Shown here piece by piece: positions 1 to 7,200 of a DNA stretch of 15,966 nucleotides. Source of the DNA: DASQHM01 sp035632095 (GTDB lineage: Bacteria; Pseudomonadota; Alphaproteobacteria; Ferrovibrionales; Ferrovibrionaceae); assembly GCA_035632095.1 (NCBI GenBank), contig DASQHM010000041.1:1-15966 (forward strand), in the 5' to 3' direction. Each line of letters starts with the position of its first letter. Within the stretch, counting starts at the first letter, position 1. The notes beneath the pieces were generated by a model. That model had not been told where the DNA came from. It was given only the letters and a program-made list of their open reading frames with translations, and ran no database searches. A program made the translations under genes and the position numbers.

Positions 1-1
1 G

Positions 2-349
2 TCCCATGAGCAATTCGCCGAGGGCCACCTGCTCACGCGGGACGGCATTCGCTGGTATACCGCGCAGTATCTCAATGGACCGAAGGACATCGCCGATTGG
101 CGCGCCTCGCCGCTCCGCGCCAGGAATCTGGCAAACCTGCCGCCGGCGCTCGTTATCACCGCGGGCTTCGATCCGCTGCGCGACGAAGGCAAGGCGTATG
201 CCGACAAACTGAAAGCCGCGGGCGTCGCTGTTACCTATCGCTGCTTCGAGAGCATGGTGCACGGCTTTTTCAACATGGCCGGCGTCATTGCCGAAGGCCA
301 TCGCGGGCACGACGAGGCGGCGGCGGCGCTCAGAGCGGCGTTCCGATGA
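2..349 (+). CDS. Alpha/beta hydrolase (HSL/Abhydrolase_3-type esterase), 3' end only
   Basis: The reading frame is open from the left edge to TGA at 347-349 and gives the last 115 residues of an alpha/beta hydrolase; the N-terminus lies outside the window. Seen: a segment reading LPPALVITAGFDPLRDEG, whose Asp (visible residue 57) fits the acid of the catalytic triad, and MVHGFF, whose His (visible residue 87) fits the catalytic histidine. This pairing and spacing are typical of the hormone-sensitive-lipase-like esterases, which hydrolyse carboxylic esters in the cytoplasm. The nucleophile Ser (GDSAG) and the HGGG oxyanion motif would be upstream and cannot be checked. The GFA-family gene follows 22 bp downstream on the same strand, so co-transcription is possible. 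The family is secure; the substrate is unknown. Confidence 0.85.
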   Translation, partial: SHEQFAEGHLLTRDGIRWYTAQYLNGPKDIADWRASPLRARNLANLPPALVITAGFDPLRDEGKAYADKLKAAGVAVTYRCFESMVHGFFNMAGVIAEGHRGHDEAAAALRAAFR

Positions 350-371
350 GCGTTCATGCGGGGAGGCAAGG

Positions 372-776
372 ATGAAGATCGACGGCCGGTGCCATTGCGG
401 AAACATTGCCTATGAAGCCGTCGTGGATCCCGATGCGGTCGGAATTTGCCACTGCACCGATTGCCAGACGCTGTCGGGCTCGGGCTATCGTGCCGTCGTT
501 GCGGTCACGGCGGCAAACTTCAGGCTGCTGCGCGGCGAGCCCAAGATATATGTGAAGACCGCGGATAGCGGCGCAAAGCTGGCGCAGGCGTTTTGCCTCG
601 ATTGCGGCACGCCGATCTACGCGTCGGCGGTCGCCGACCCGCCGGTCTATTCGCTTCGCATCGGGGCGATTTCGCAGCGTCGCGAACTGCGCCCCGGTCG
701 CCAGATCTGGTGCCGTTCCGCTCTGCCGTGGTCCATGGATCTGCACCGGATCGCTATGATCGACGGGCAGCCGTAA
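372..776 (+). CDS. GFA family zinc-binding protein (CENP-V/GFA)
   Basis: This 134-residue protein matches the GFA (glutathione-dependent formaldehyde-activating enzyme-like) family in length and cysteine pattern. It starts with a CxC pair (C7, C9 in GRCHCGNIAYE), followed by C26/C28/C31 (ICHCTDC) and C75/C78 (FCLDCGTPIY), the usual ligands of two structural or catalytic zinc ions. The ATG at 372 is preceded by a good ribosome binding site (GGGAGG, 361-366), which decides against the longer upstream open frame. Family members are mostly of unknown substrate; true glutathione-formaldehyde activity is shown for only a few, so an enzymatic name would be over-reach. It lies 22 bp after the hydrolase and probably shares its transcript. 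It converges with the PEP-CTERM gene. Confidence 0.88.
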   Translation: MKIDGRCHCGNIAYEAVVDPDAVGICHCTDCQTLSGSGYRAVVAVTAANFRLLRGEPKIYVKTADSGAKLAQAFCLDCGTPIYASAVADPPVYSLRIGAISQRRELRPGRQIWCRSALPWSMDLHRIAMIDGQP

Positions 777-785
777 GAATAAGAA

Positions 786-814
786 GAAGGCGCGGCTGTT
801 ACGCCGCGCCCTTC
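786..814 (-). terminator. Hairpin terminator between convergent genes
   Basis: Arms at 786-796 and 803-814 pair as GAAGGCGCGGC with GCCGCGCCCTTC, leaving one bulged base and a 6-nt loop. Read on the minus strand, the stem is followed by a T-rich stretch (TTCTTCTTATTC), so it best serves the PEP-CTERM gene ending at 840. On the plus strand the stem lacks a T-run but may still mark the end of the GFA transcript. Confidence 0.6.
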
Positions 815-839
815 CGAAGCGTGATCGACAATCCGGGGA

Positions 840-1541
840 TTATCGCGACCGGCGCCGGCGGAACCAGCCGAGACCGATGAGACCGGCGCCGAGAAGCGTA
901 AGCGATGCGGGCTCGGGCACGCTGGTGCCGCCGCCGTTATTGCCCGTCGGCCCCTGGTCGATCAGACCAATGTTGTCGAGGCCGTTGCTGTTGTCGTTGC
1001 TCGGATCCCCGTTCAGGAAACCGATCGTGGTCGAGGTGCCGGTGGCGACGAACGTGTCGGTGAACATCTGCCAAGTCAGGCCCGTGGCGTTGACCGACGA
1101 GTTGGTGTGGCTGAACGTTTGAGAGCCGTTCAGCGTCACATTGACGGTGCTCGTGGTCCCGAAAATGCTGCCACCCGTCGTGTTGCCGATGAAATAGGTG
1201 AGCTGATACTGGTCGCCGATCGTGGTGGCGATCGTCTGCGCCACGCCCTCGGTGGTGTTGCTGTTAAATCCAGTAAGATCGAGCCACTGGGCGCCGCTCT
1301 GCGCATTGAACGTCACGCCGTTCTGGACGAAGGATCCGCTGACGATCGCGACATTGGTCCCGGCGGGGCCAACGACGCTCCAGCTCGTGAGCGACGCCGA
1401 GCCAACGCTAAAGATTGTGAAATTGCCGACAGGGACAACCGGTGTTTCGAAATCGCCGTTGGCAACCAGATTGGCGTTGGCCACGGCCGTCGAGGCGAGA
1501 AGGGTGGCGCCGGCGAGAGCGCCAAACACGAACTTTCTCAT
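840..1541 (-). CDS. PEP-CTERM sorting domain protein (DUF642 / choice-of-anchor-C-like)
   Basis: The 233-residue product has a clear Sec signal peptide (MRKFVFGALAGATLLAS..., cleavage probably after ANA near residue 23). Its body starts NLVANGDFETP and includes SGAQWLDLTGF and GVAQTIATTIGDQYQLTYFIGN, a beta-sandwich pattern like DUF642 and choice-of-anchor-C domains. A C-terminal PEP-CTERM tail follows: VPEPASLTLL (from about 208), a short hydrophobic helix, and the basic end RRRRSR. In known systems an exosortase (EpsH/XrtA-type) cleaves this tail and the protein is exported with exopolysaccharide; no exosortase is in this window. The body is rich in Thr, Ser, Asn and Gly with no Cys, as usual for these secreted proteins. 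The ATG at 1541 has a GGGAG ribosome binding site 7-11 nt upstream. A nested inverted repeat lies just before it. Confidence 0.88.
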   Translation of the reverse strand: MRKFVFGALAGATLLASTAVANANLVANGDFETPVVPVGNFTIFSVGSASLTSWSVVGPAGTNVAIVSGSFVQNGVTFNAQSGAQWLDLTGFNSNTTEGVAQTIATTIGDQYQLTYFIGNTTGGSIFGTTSTVNVTLNGSQTFSHTNSSVNATGLTWQMFTDTFVATGTSTTIGFLNGDPSNDNSNGLDNIGLIDQGPTGNNGGGTSVPEPASLTLLGAGLIGLGWFRRRRSR

Positions 1542-1918
1542 CGATCCACTCCCAGGGTGATTTGCCTTATTTCACGCAATAACCATGCCATGGTTAACGG
1601 ATAAGGCGCGTCAATGGCTTGCCCGGTTGCGCGGGCCGCGACGTGTAACGTCTTCCGACCGATGTAAAATTCCGCAACGGCTCGGCCGCAACGGCTTATT
1701 TCCTTGCTGCCACCGAAGCACCAATCTGATCGTAGGCCGGATGGCCGTAGCCGACCGGGCCGCGTACTCATGAACCGAGGTAGATCTGCAAGCTATGTAT
1801 TGCCGCTCTAGGATTAGGCAGGGATAGACGTCGATCATGGCTTGACGCCGGCACGGCGCATCGCGGCAACCGAATCCGGATCGAATGATCGCGGTCGCGG
1901 CCGTCCGCGCCGGGGTGC
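1542..1918. other. Non-coding interval between PEP-CTERM and PAS_5 genes
   Basis: No open frame here has a ribosome binding site, a recognisable protein or codon use like its neighbours. The left end (1564-1607) holds the nested inverted repeat described separately. I see no T-run hairpin for the PAS_5 gene that ends at 1919, and no tRNA or recognisable structured RNA in the rest. Confidence 0.6.
1564..1607 (-). promoter_or_regulatory. Nested inverted repeat and promoter-like hexamers before the PEP-CTERM gene
   Basis: An inner perfect palindrome, TAACCATG-C-CATGGTTA (1580-1596), is enclosed by a second perfect pair, GCCTTAT (1564-1570) and ATAAGGC (1601-1607). On the minus strand TTAACC (1592-1597) and TGAAAT (1569-1574) are 17 bp apart and could be -35 and -10 elements, which would place the inner palindrome in the spacer as an operator. 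The minus strand also contains TTAACCAT (1590-1597), the half-site form reported for the alphaproteobacterial regulator CtrA. The repeat is plainly in the sequence; its function is inferred. Confidence 0.45.
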
Positions 1919-2407
1919 CTAGCGTGGCGCGCGGCTCAGAACGCTTCGCGTCAGGATCATGTCCACAGTATCTCCATCGCTCGATAGCGGAAGGTCGAGA
2001 GATTCCATATCGAGCCACGCGCGATTGGCGTGCCGCAAGTTGCCGGTGATCCGCATCGGCGCCCGGTTCTGTACGACCCAGCGATACGCCACGATCATGT
2101 TTTCATAGTCGGCCGGAGAGTAGAGCTCATCGAGCCACCGGCCGGTGGAGTCGCGGCCGACCTCCTCTGTGATCTTGCTGCCGATCAGGCGAAAGCGAAA
2201 GCGCGGTGGCCGCCCGATCACATCGATAAGAACAATGAAACCAAGATGCGGGCGCATCGCCGGATCAGTCGGGTCAATATCGGCGCGTGACGGCATTGTC
2301 CGCTCAAGACGCTTTTCGTTCCAATAGGCAAGGAGGTCGACGAGCGGCGGGCTCGTAAAGGTGAGCGAGGCGTCGAGTACGAGCGGCCGAGCATACATAT
2401 CCGCCAT
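1919..2407 (-). CDS. PAS_5 domain protein
   Basis: This 162-residue protein is a single PAS_5-type domain (Pfam PAS_5, formerly DUF1457), a family common in Hyphomicrobiales. The visible pattern is LVDLLAYWNEKR...MPSRADIDP near residues 23-47, then GFIVLIDVI, PPRFRFRLIGSKITEEVGRDSTGRWLDEL, and a C-terminal strand with LDLPLSSDGDTVDMILTRSV. Members are usually stand-alone, cytoplasmic and without an attached kinase or output domain; ligand and partner are generally unknown, so a sensory role is inference from the fold. ATG at 2407 follows GGAGG with 7-nt spacing. No membrane segment or signal peptide is visible. A second, divergent PAS_5 gene lies at 15092-15550. Confidence 0.85.
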   Translation of the reverse strand: MADMYARPLVLDASLTFTSPPLVDLLAYWNEKRLERTMPSRADIDPTDPAMRPHLGFIVLIDVIGRPPRFRFRLIGSKITEEVGRDSTGRWLDELYSPADYENMIVAYRWVVQNRAPMRITGNLRHANRAWLDMESLDLPLSSDGDTVDMILTRSVLSRAPR

Positions 2408-2505
2408 GTCCCGGCCTCCGGCGGGGTAGGGCTTCGATCACACCGGCGCAGTATACTCCGGCCGTCTCCAAACGCCGAACAACCCGCGCCAATGTCACGG
2501 CTTCA

Positions 2506-2799
2506 TCAGACAAGCGTCGGCTGGAAAAGCAAGCTCGCGCCGGACGCAATCATGAAGATCAACACGACGCCGCGCTGAACATTCTTGGGCAGACCGCGAA
2601 CGCCGCACCAGAACGTCGGCGCGGCGTCAGGAAAAGCGATGGCACCCCTGGTGACGCCGCCAAGCGCTCGGCATGCGGCGTCGGCGAGACGGTTCGCGCG
2701 GCGAACGACGAGGCCGGGGTTCGGCAGCATGATGGTGGCGCAGGCGATAAGGAACGCGCCGAAGCAGATGCCGAAGCGATGCGGGTCAGTACCCCGCAT
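2506..2799 (-). CDS. Hypothetical small membrane protein
   Basis: The 97-residue product has two hydrophobic segments: FGICFGAFLIACATIMLP near residues 9-26 and VVLIFMIASGASLLF near 78-92. Between them is a basic linker (VVRRANRLADAACRALGGVTRG), so a two-helix membrane protein is plausible. I do not recognise the family. Evidence that it is real: third codon positions are mostly G or C as in neighbouring genes, and ATG at 2799 is preceded by GGAG with 8-nt spacing. An in-frame ATG at 2829 would add ten residues but has a weaker ribosome binding site. It lies 98 bp before the PAS_5 gene on the same strand and could share its transcript. The alternative is a chance open frame in GC-rich DNA. 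Confidence 0.45.
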   Translation of the reverse strand: MRGTDPHRFGICFGAFLIACATIMLPNPGLVVRRANRLADAACRALGGVTRGAIAFPDAAPTFWCGVRGLPKNVQRGVVLIFMIASGASLLFQPTLV

Positions 2800-2883
2800 G
2801 AGCGCAGCTCCGAACGAGGGTGAGCGCATTTTCCCGCGCCTATCGCGGATGGACCGGCCGCACGCCCGGAGCGGCTTTCGCTT

Positions 2884-2905
2884 GAGTCGGCGTGACCGCC
2901 GACTC
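2884..2905. terminator. Perfect 9-bp stem-loop downstream of dinB-like gene
   Basis: GAGTCGGCG (2884-2892) and CGCCGACTC (2897-2905) form a perfect stem with a 4-nt loop, 27 bp past the stop codon of the DinB-family gene. No T-run follows on either strand, so it may be a weak or Rho-assisted terminator or an mRNA-stabilising stem. Confidence 0.4.
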
Positions 2906-2932
2906 CTCGGGCCATGCCGCCTCCAGCCGATC

Positions 2933-3511
2933 CTAACCGAAGGTCTCGCCGCCCCACACCGTTGCCTCGCTCCATCCGAGCGCGGCCAGATCGGCGGCGC
3001 GCAGCGGCGCCTCGCCCTCGGAAAAGAACTCGTCGAGCTGCGGCGGCTTCACGGTTGTGCCGGCGAGCATCGCGTGGGCCTGGCCGCGATGATGGATTTG
3101 GTGCTGGAACAGGTGCATGAGCAACCGATCGCGGCGCTCGATCTGGACCCGGGTGTCGCCGCGGTTGACGCGGACCTCGCCGCTCAACACGGCTTCGGTC
3201 AGCGCCTCGCAGACGGCAATCAGGCGGCGATCGACGGCCGCCTGCTCGTGCTGCAAGGCCGCAACCGTAGCGCACGGCGCCGGATCGGCCCACGCTTTAG
3301 GTCCGAGCCAACCGCCTTCCAGGCTATCGACGTAGAACCAGTCGATGATCAGAACGTGGTTGAGCGTCAACTTGATGGAGGGAAAGAAGCTCGGGCGTGA
3401 CGCTTCGAACTCCGCTTGCGACAGTCGAGCGCATGCCGCGAGCAGGCGATGGTTCGCCCAAGCGTTATTGTAGGCCATTGCGCGGAAGGTACCGACGAGC
3501 GTGGCGGGCAT
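2933..3511 (-). CDS. DinB family protein (putative metal-dependent hydrolase/transferase)
   Basis: This 192-residue protein fits the DinB four-helix-bundle family in length and motifs. The N-terminal helix reads FRAMAYNNAWANHRLL. Conserved histidines that would bind a divalent metal are H52 (TLNHVLIIDWFY), H137 and H141 (FQHQIHHRGQAHAML); the HHRGQ signature is characteristic. Bacterial members include DNA-damage-induced proteins and thiol-dependent transferases related to bacillithiol and mycothiol enzymes, but most are uncharacterised, and the thiol partner here is unknown. The start is well supported: ATG at 3511 has an AGGAGA ribosome binding site (3515-3520) that directly abuts the stop codon of the upstream CAP-domain gene. 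The two are therefore very probably translated as a coupled pair. Confidence 0.88.
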   Translation of the reverse strand: MPATLVGTFRAMAYNNAWANHRLLAACARLSQAEFEASRPSFFPSIKLTLNHVLIIDWFYVDSLEGGWLGPKAWADPAPCATVAALQHEQAAVDRRLIAVCEALTEAVLSGEVRVNRGDTRVQIERRDRLLMHLFQHQIHHRGQAHAMLAGTTVKPPQLDEFFSEGEAPLRAADLAALGWSEATVWGGETFG

Positions 3512-3520
3512 GGTTCTCCT

Positions 3521-4114
3521 CTAGGATCGCGCGGCCGGACGGCTCGGACGCGAGCCTACTCGATCTCTGCGCTGCCGACGATTGGCGCCGCCGCAATCCG
3601 CCACGCACCTCTGCGGGCGGCCATCGCCGGACGGCGACCTTTGACCGGGGGCGGCGAGCACCAGGGTCCACCAGTCGCGCAGTCGCGAGGGAACATCCGG
3701 ATCGGGCGATTGCGCGTGGCCTACTCCCGCATCGCGCACGTCCGGCAACAGCAGGATGTGGTGATGCGCCGGGCTCTTCATCCAGAGATCGACGGTCTCC
3801 GCCGCCGTTTTCGCGCCGTAGGCGATGTTTTCGCCCACTTGCGCGAAGGCGTAGTTCTGCAGCTTCACGCGCTCGGCCGCCGTCGAGCCGTCGGCGCCGG
3901 TATGATCGAGCGCGCCGCGACCGGCCATGTCCGCCGCATGGGCCGCTGCGGCGGCATCGAGCTTGGCATTTTCACGGACCGCCGGCAGGTGCTGTTCGGC
4001 GCGATAGGCATTGACGCGCGTGAGCATCGCCGCGCGCAACGCAGCCTCGTCGGCATTCGCGACCGTTGCCGCAAACCAAAGCACAAGCACCGGAACCATC
4101 GCCGTCGCGCGCAT
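3521..4114 (-). CDS. CAP (SCP/PR-1) domain secreted protein
   Basis: The 197-residue product has a signal peptide (MRATAMVPVLVLWFAATVANA) and a CAP domain from about residue 26 to 156. The domain shows MLTRVNAYRAEQHLPAV, LDHTGADGSTAAERV (H71), VGENIAYG (E95), VDLWMKSPAHHH (H117/H118), DAGVGHAQ and a final WWTLVLAAP strand. The His/Glu cluster is the CAP cavity that can bind divalent metal; bacterial members act in the periplasm or outside the cell and their functions are mostly unknown. ATG at 4114 is chosen because it starts the signal peptide; a TTG at 4132 in the same frame is possible, and neither has a strong ribosome binding site. About 40 Arg-, Gly- and Ser-rich residues after WWTLVLAAP are not part of the domain and look odd. 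The stop directly precedes the ribosome binding site of the DinB-family gene. Confidence 0.8.
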   Translation of the reverse strand: MRATAMVPVLVLWFAATVANADEAALRAAMLTRVNAYRAEQHLPAVRENAKLDAAAAAHAADMAGRGALDHTGADGSTAAERVKLQNYAFAQVGENIAYGAKTAAETVDLWMKSPAHHHILLLPDVRDAGVGHAQSPDPDVPSRLRDWWTLVLAAPGQRSPSGDGRPQRCVADCGGANRRQRRDRVGSRPSRPAARS

Positions 4115-4169
4115 GGCGCACGATAGCGCCAAGGCGTGGCCTGTCGCCAGCGGGCGGGGACGAAAAAAG

Positions 4170-4198
4170 GGGCGCGTTTCGGGGGACGAAACGCGCCC
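4170..4198 (-). terminator. Rho-independent terminator of nrdJ
   Basis: A perfect 12-bp stem, GGGCGCGTTTCG (4170-4181) with CGAAACGCGCCC (4187-4198), encloses a 5-nt loop. On the minus strand the stem is followed by a T6 run (CTTTTTTCG), the classic intrinsic terminator layout. It lies 75 bp past the nrdJ stop codon and isolates nrdJ from the CAP-domain gene on the same strand. Confidence 0.92.
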
Positions 4199-4273
4199 AA
4201 TCGCTAACAGGGAGGACTTACCAACTCAACTCCGGACTACTGTACTCACGCTACGCACGCACAAGTGATCTCG

Positions 4274-7200
4274 TCAGGAGCAGCCGCTCGTGCCGCCGCA
4301 GGTGTTGCATTTCAGGCAGGTGCCGTTGCGCACCAGGGTGAAATTGCCGCATTCGCCGCAAGCGTCGCCCTCGTAGCCCTTCAGTTTGGCCTCGCGGATG
4401 CGGGTCAGCCGGTGGTCCACATCGCCATCTATGAGTGTCTGAACCGCCACGGCAGTGCTTTGGTACCCCAAGCTGACGGCAGTTGTTCCATGCGGTAGCA
4501 CGGAAGTCGTCTCTTGGGATCGCGCATTGCTCAGCACGTAGAGGTTCGAGCGGACGTAACCGTTCGAGGCATAGGAGCGGCCGGAGCCGTCGCCGTTGCC
4601 GCGCGAAGCGGGACGATCGTCCGCGGCCGGCGCCGCGCCTTCCGACTGCTCCTCGCCCGTGCCGAGGCTGTCGGCGTGCAGATCTTCCGGCTGCACATGG
4701 GCCAGGTCGGTGCGGCCGAGATAGGAGATGGCGAGCTCGCGGAACACATAGTCGAGCAGGGAGGTGGACATCTTGATGGCGTCATTGCCCTCGACCAAAC
4801 CTGCCGGCTCGAACCGCGTGAACGTGAAGGCTTGCACGTATTCGTCGAGCGGCACGCCGTATTGCAGGCCGAGCGAAATGGCGATGGCGAAATTGTTCAT
4901 CAGGCTGCGGAAGGCGGCGCCTTCCTTGTGCATGTCGATGAAGATCTCGCCGAGCCGGCCATCATCGTATTCGCCGGTGCGCAGATACACCTTATGCCCG
5001 CCAACGACGGCCTTCTGCGTGTAGCCCTTGCGCCTCTGCGGCAGACGCTGGCGGCCGGTCACGTGCTTCTCGACGATGCGTTCGGCCACGATGGTGGCGC
5101 GCTGCGCCGCCGGTGCGGCAGCCAACTGCTCGGACAGGCTGTCGTCTTCGTCCTCCAGCACCATGGCGTTGAGCGGCTGGGACAGTTTCGAGCCGTCGCG
5201 ATACAGCGCGTTGGCCTTCAGACCCAGCTTCCAAGACAGCATGTAGGCGCCTTTGCAATCCCCGACCGTGGCGGAGTTCGGCATGTTGATGGTCTTGGAG
5301 ATGGCGCCGGAGATGAACGGCTGGGCCGCCGCCATCATGCGGATATGCGAGTCCGTCGACAGATACCGCTTGCCCTCGCGGCCGCAAGGGTTGGCGCAAT
5401 CGAAGACCGGCAGATGCTCGGCCTTTAGATGCGGCGCGCCTTCCACCGTCATGGAGCCGCAGCAATAGATGTTCGCCGCCTCGATCTCTTTCCGGGTGAA
5501 GCCGAGCGCCGCGAGCATATCGAAGCTCACGTCGTCGAGCTGTTCCTTGGCGAAGCCGAGGACGCGCGTGCAGAACTCCTCGCCGACGGTCCATTTGTTG
5601 AAGGCGAATTTGATGTCGAAGGCCGAGCCAAGGGCACCTTCCACCGCGTCGATGACGCTGCGGTTGAAGCCCTTCTGCCCGAGCCGCTCCCAGTTCACGC
5701 CCGGCGCGTCTTCGAGCGTCCCGTGGCCCACTGCGTAGGCCACGATGTCGCCGATCTGATCGTCGTCGTAGCCGAGCACCTTCAGGGCATCCGGTACCGT
5801 GCGGTTGATGATCTTGAAATAGCCGCCGCCGGCCAGCTTCTTGAACTTCACGATGGCGAAGTCGGGCTCGATGCCGGTGGTGTCGCAGTCCATCACCAGG
5901 CCGATGGTGCCGGTCGGGGCGACGACGCTCACTTGCGCGTTGCGGTAGCCATGCTGCTCGCCGGATTCGAGCGCGTGGTCCCAGGCGCGCTTCGCCGCCG
6001 CAATCAGCGCCTTGTCAGGGCAGCTCGCGTGGTCGAGCGGGACCGGCAGAATGCTGAGCTGCTCGTAGCCGTCGATGAAGCCGTAGGCCGCGCGGCGGTG
6101 ATTTCGGATCACGCGCAGCATCGCCGCCTTGTTGCGCTCGTAGCCCGGGAAGGCGCCGAGTTCGGCGGCCATTTCGGCGGACGTCGCATAGCACACGCCG
6201 GTCATCACCGCCGTGAGCGCGCCGCAAAGCGCGCGGCCGGCTTCGGAGTCGTACGACAGGCCGAGCGACATCAGCAGCGCGCCGATATTGGCGTAGCCGA
6301 GACCGAGCGTGCGGAACTCGTAGGACAGTTCAGCAATGCGCTGCGAGGGGAATTGCGCCATCAGCACCGAGACTTCCAGAACCACGGTCCAGAGCCTGAC
6401 CGCGTGTTCATAGGCCTCGATGTCGAAGCTCAGGTCGTCGCGCCGGAACCGCATCAAGTTAAGCGATGCGAGATTGCACGCCGTGTCGTCGAGGAACATG
6501 TATTCGGAGCAGGGGTTGGACGCATTGATGCGGCCGTCCGCGGGGCAGGTGTGCCATTCGTTGATGACGGTGTCGTATTGCACGCCGGGATCGGCCGAAT
6601 GCCACGCCGCCGCGGCGACCTGTTCCCAAAGATCGCGCGCCTTGAGGGTCTTCTTGATGCGGCCGTCGGTACGGCGGATCAGATCCCAATCGCCGTCCGC
6701 TTCCACGGCCTTGAGAAAGTCGTTGGTCACGCGCACCGAATTGTTGGAATTCTGGCCCGATACCGTGAGATAGGCCTCCGAATCCCAGTCGGTGTCGTAG
6801 GTGCGGAAATCGATTGTGGTGTAGCCCTGACGGGCGAATTGCAGCACCCGCTGCACATAGTTCTCGGGGATCATCGCGCGTCGCGCCGCGATGATCTCTT
6901 TCTTCAGCATCGGATTGTCGCTCGGATCGAAACGGCCCTCGCCTTGTCCCGAATTGCAGGCACGCATGATGGCGTTCAGATGCTTCTCGGCGAGCTTCGA
7001 GCCGGTCACCAGCGCCGCGACCTTCTGCTCTTCGACCACTTTCCAGTTTATGTAGTCCTCGATATCCGGGTGATCGATGTCCACGGTCACCATCTTGGCG
7101 GCGCGGCGCGTGGTGCCGCCCGACTTGATGGCGCCGGCAGCCCGGTCGCCGATCTTGAGGAAGCTCATCAGGCCCGAGGAGCGCCCGCCGCCCGACAGTT

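Noticed and set aside
1611..2018. Minus-strand 135-codon frame in the gap after the PAS_5 gene
   Set aside because: It overlaps the 3' end of the PAS_5 gene in another frame, lacks a ribosome binding site, and has mixed codon use.
2585..4126. Long plus-strand frames opposite the DinB and CAP-domain genes
   Set aside because: The minus-strand frames carry clear family motifs, a signal peptide and a strong ribosome binding site; the plus-strand ones carry none.
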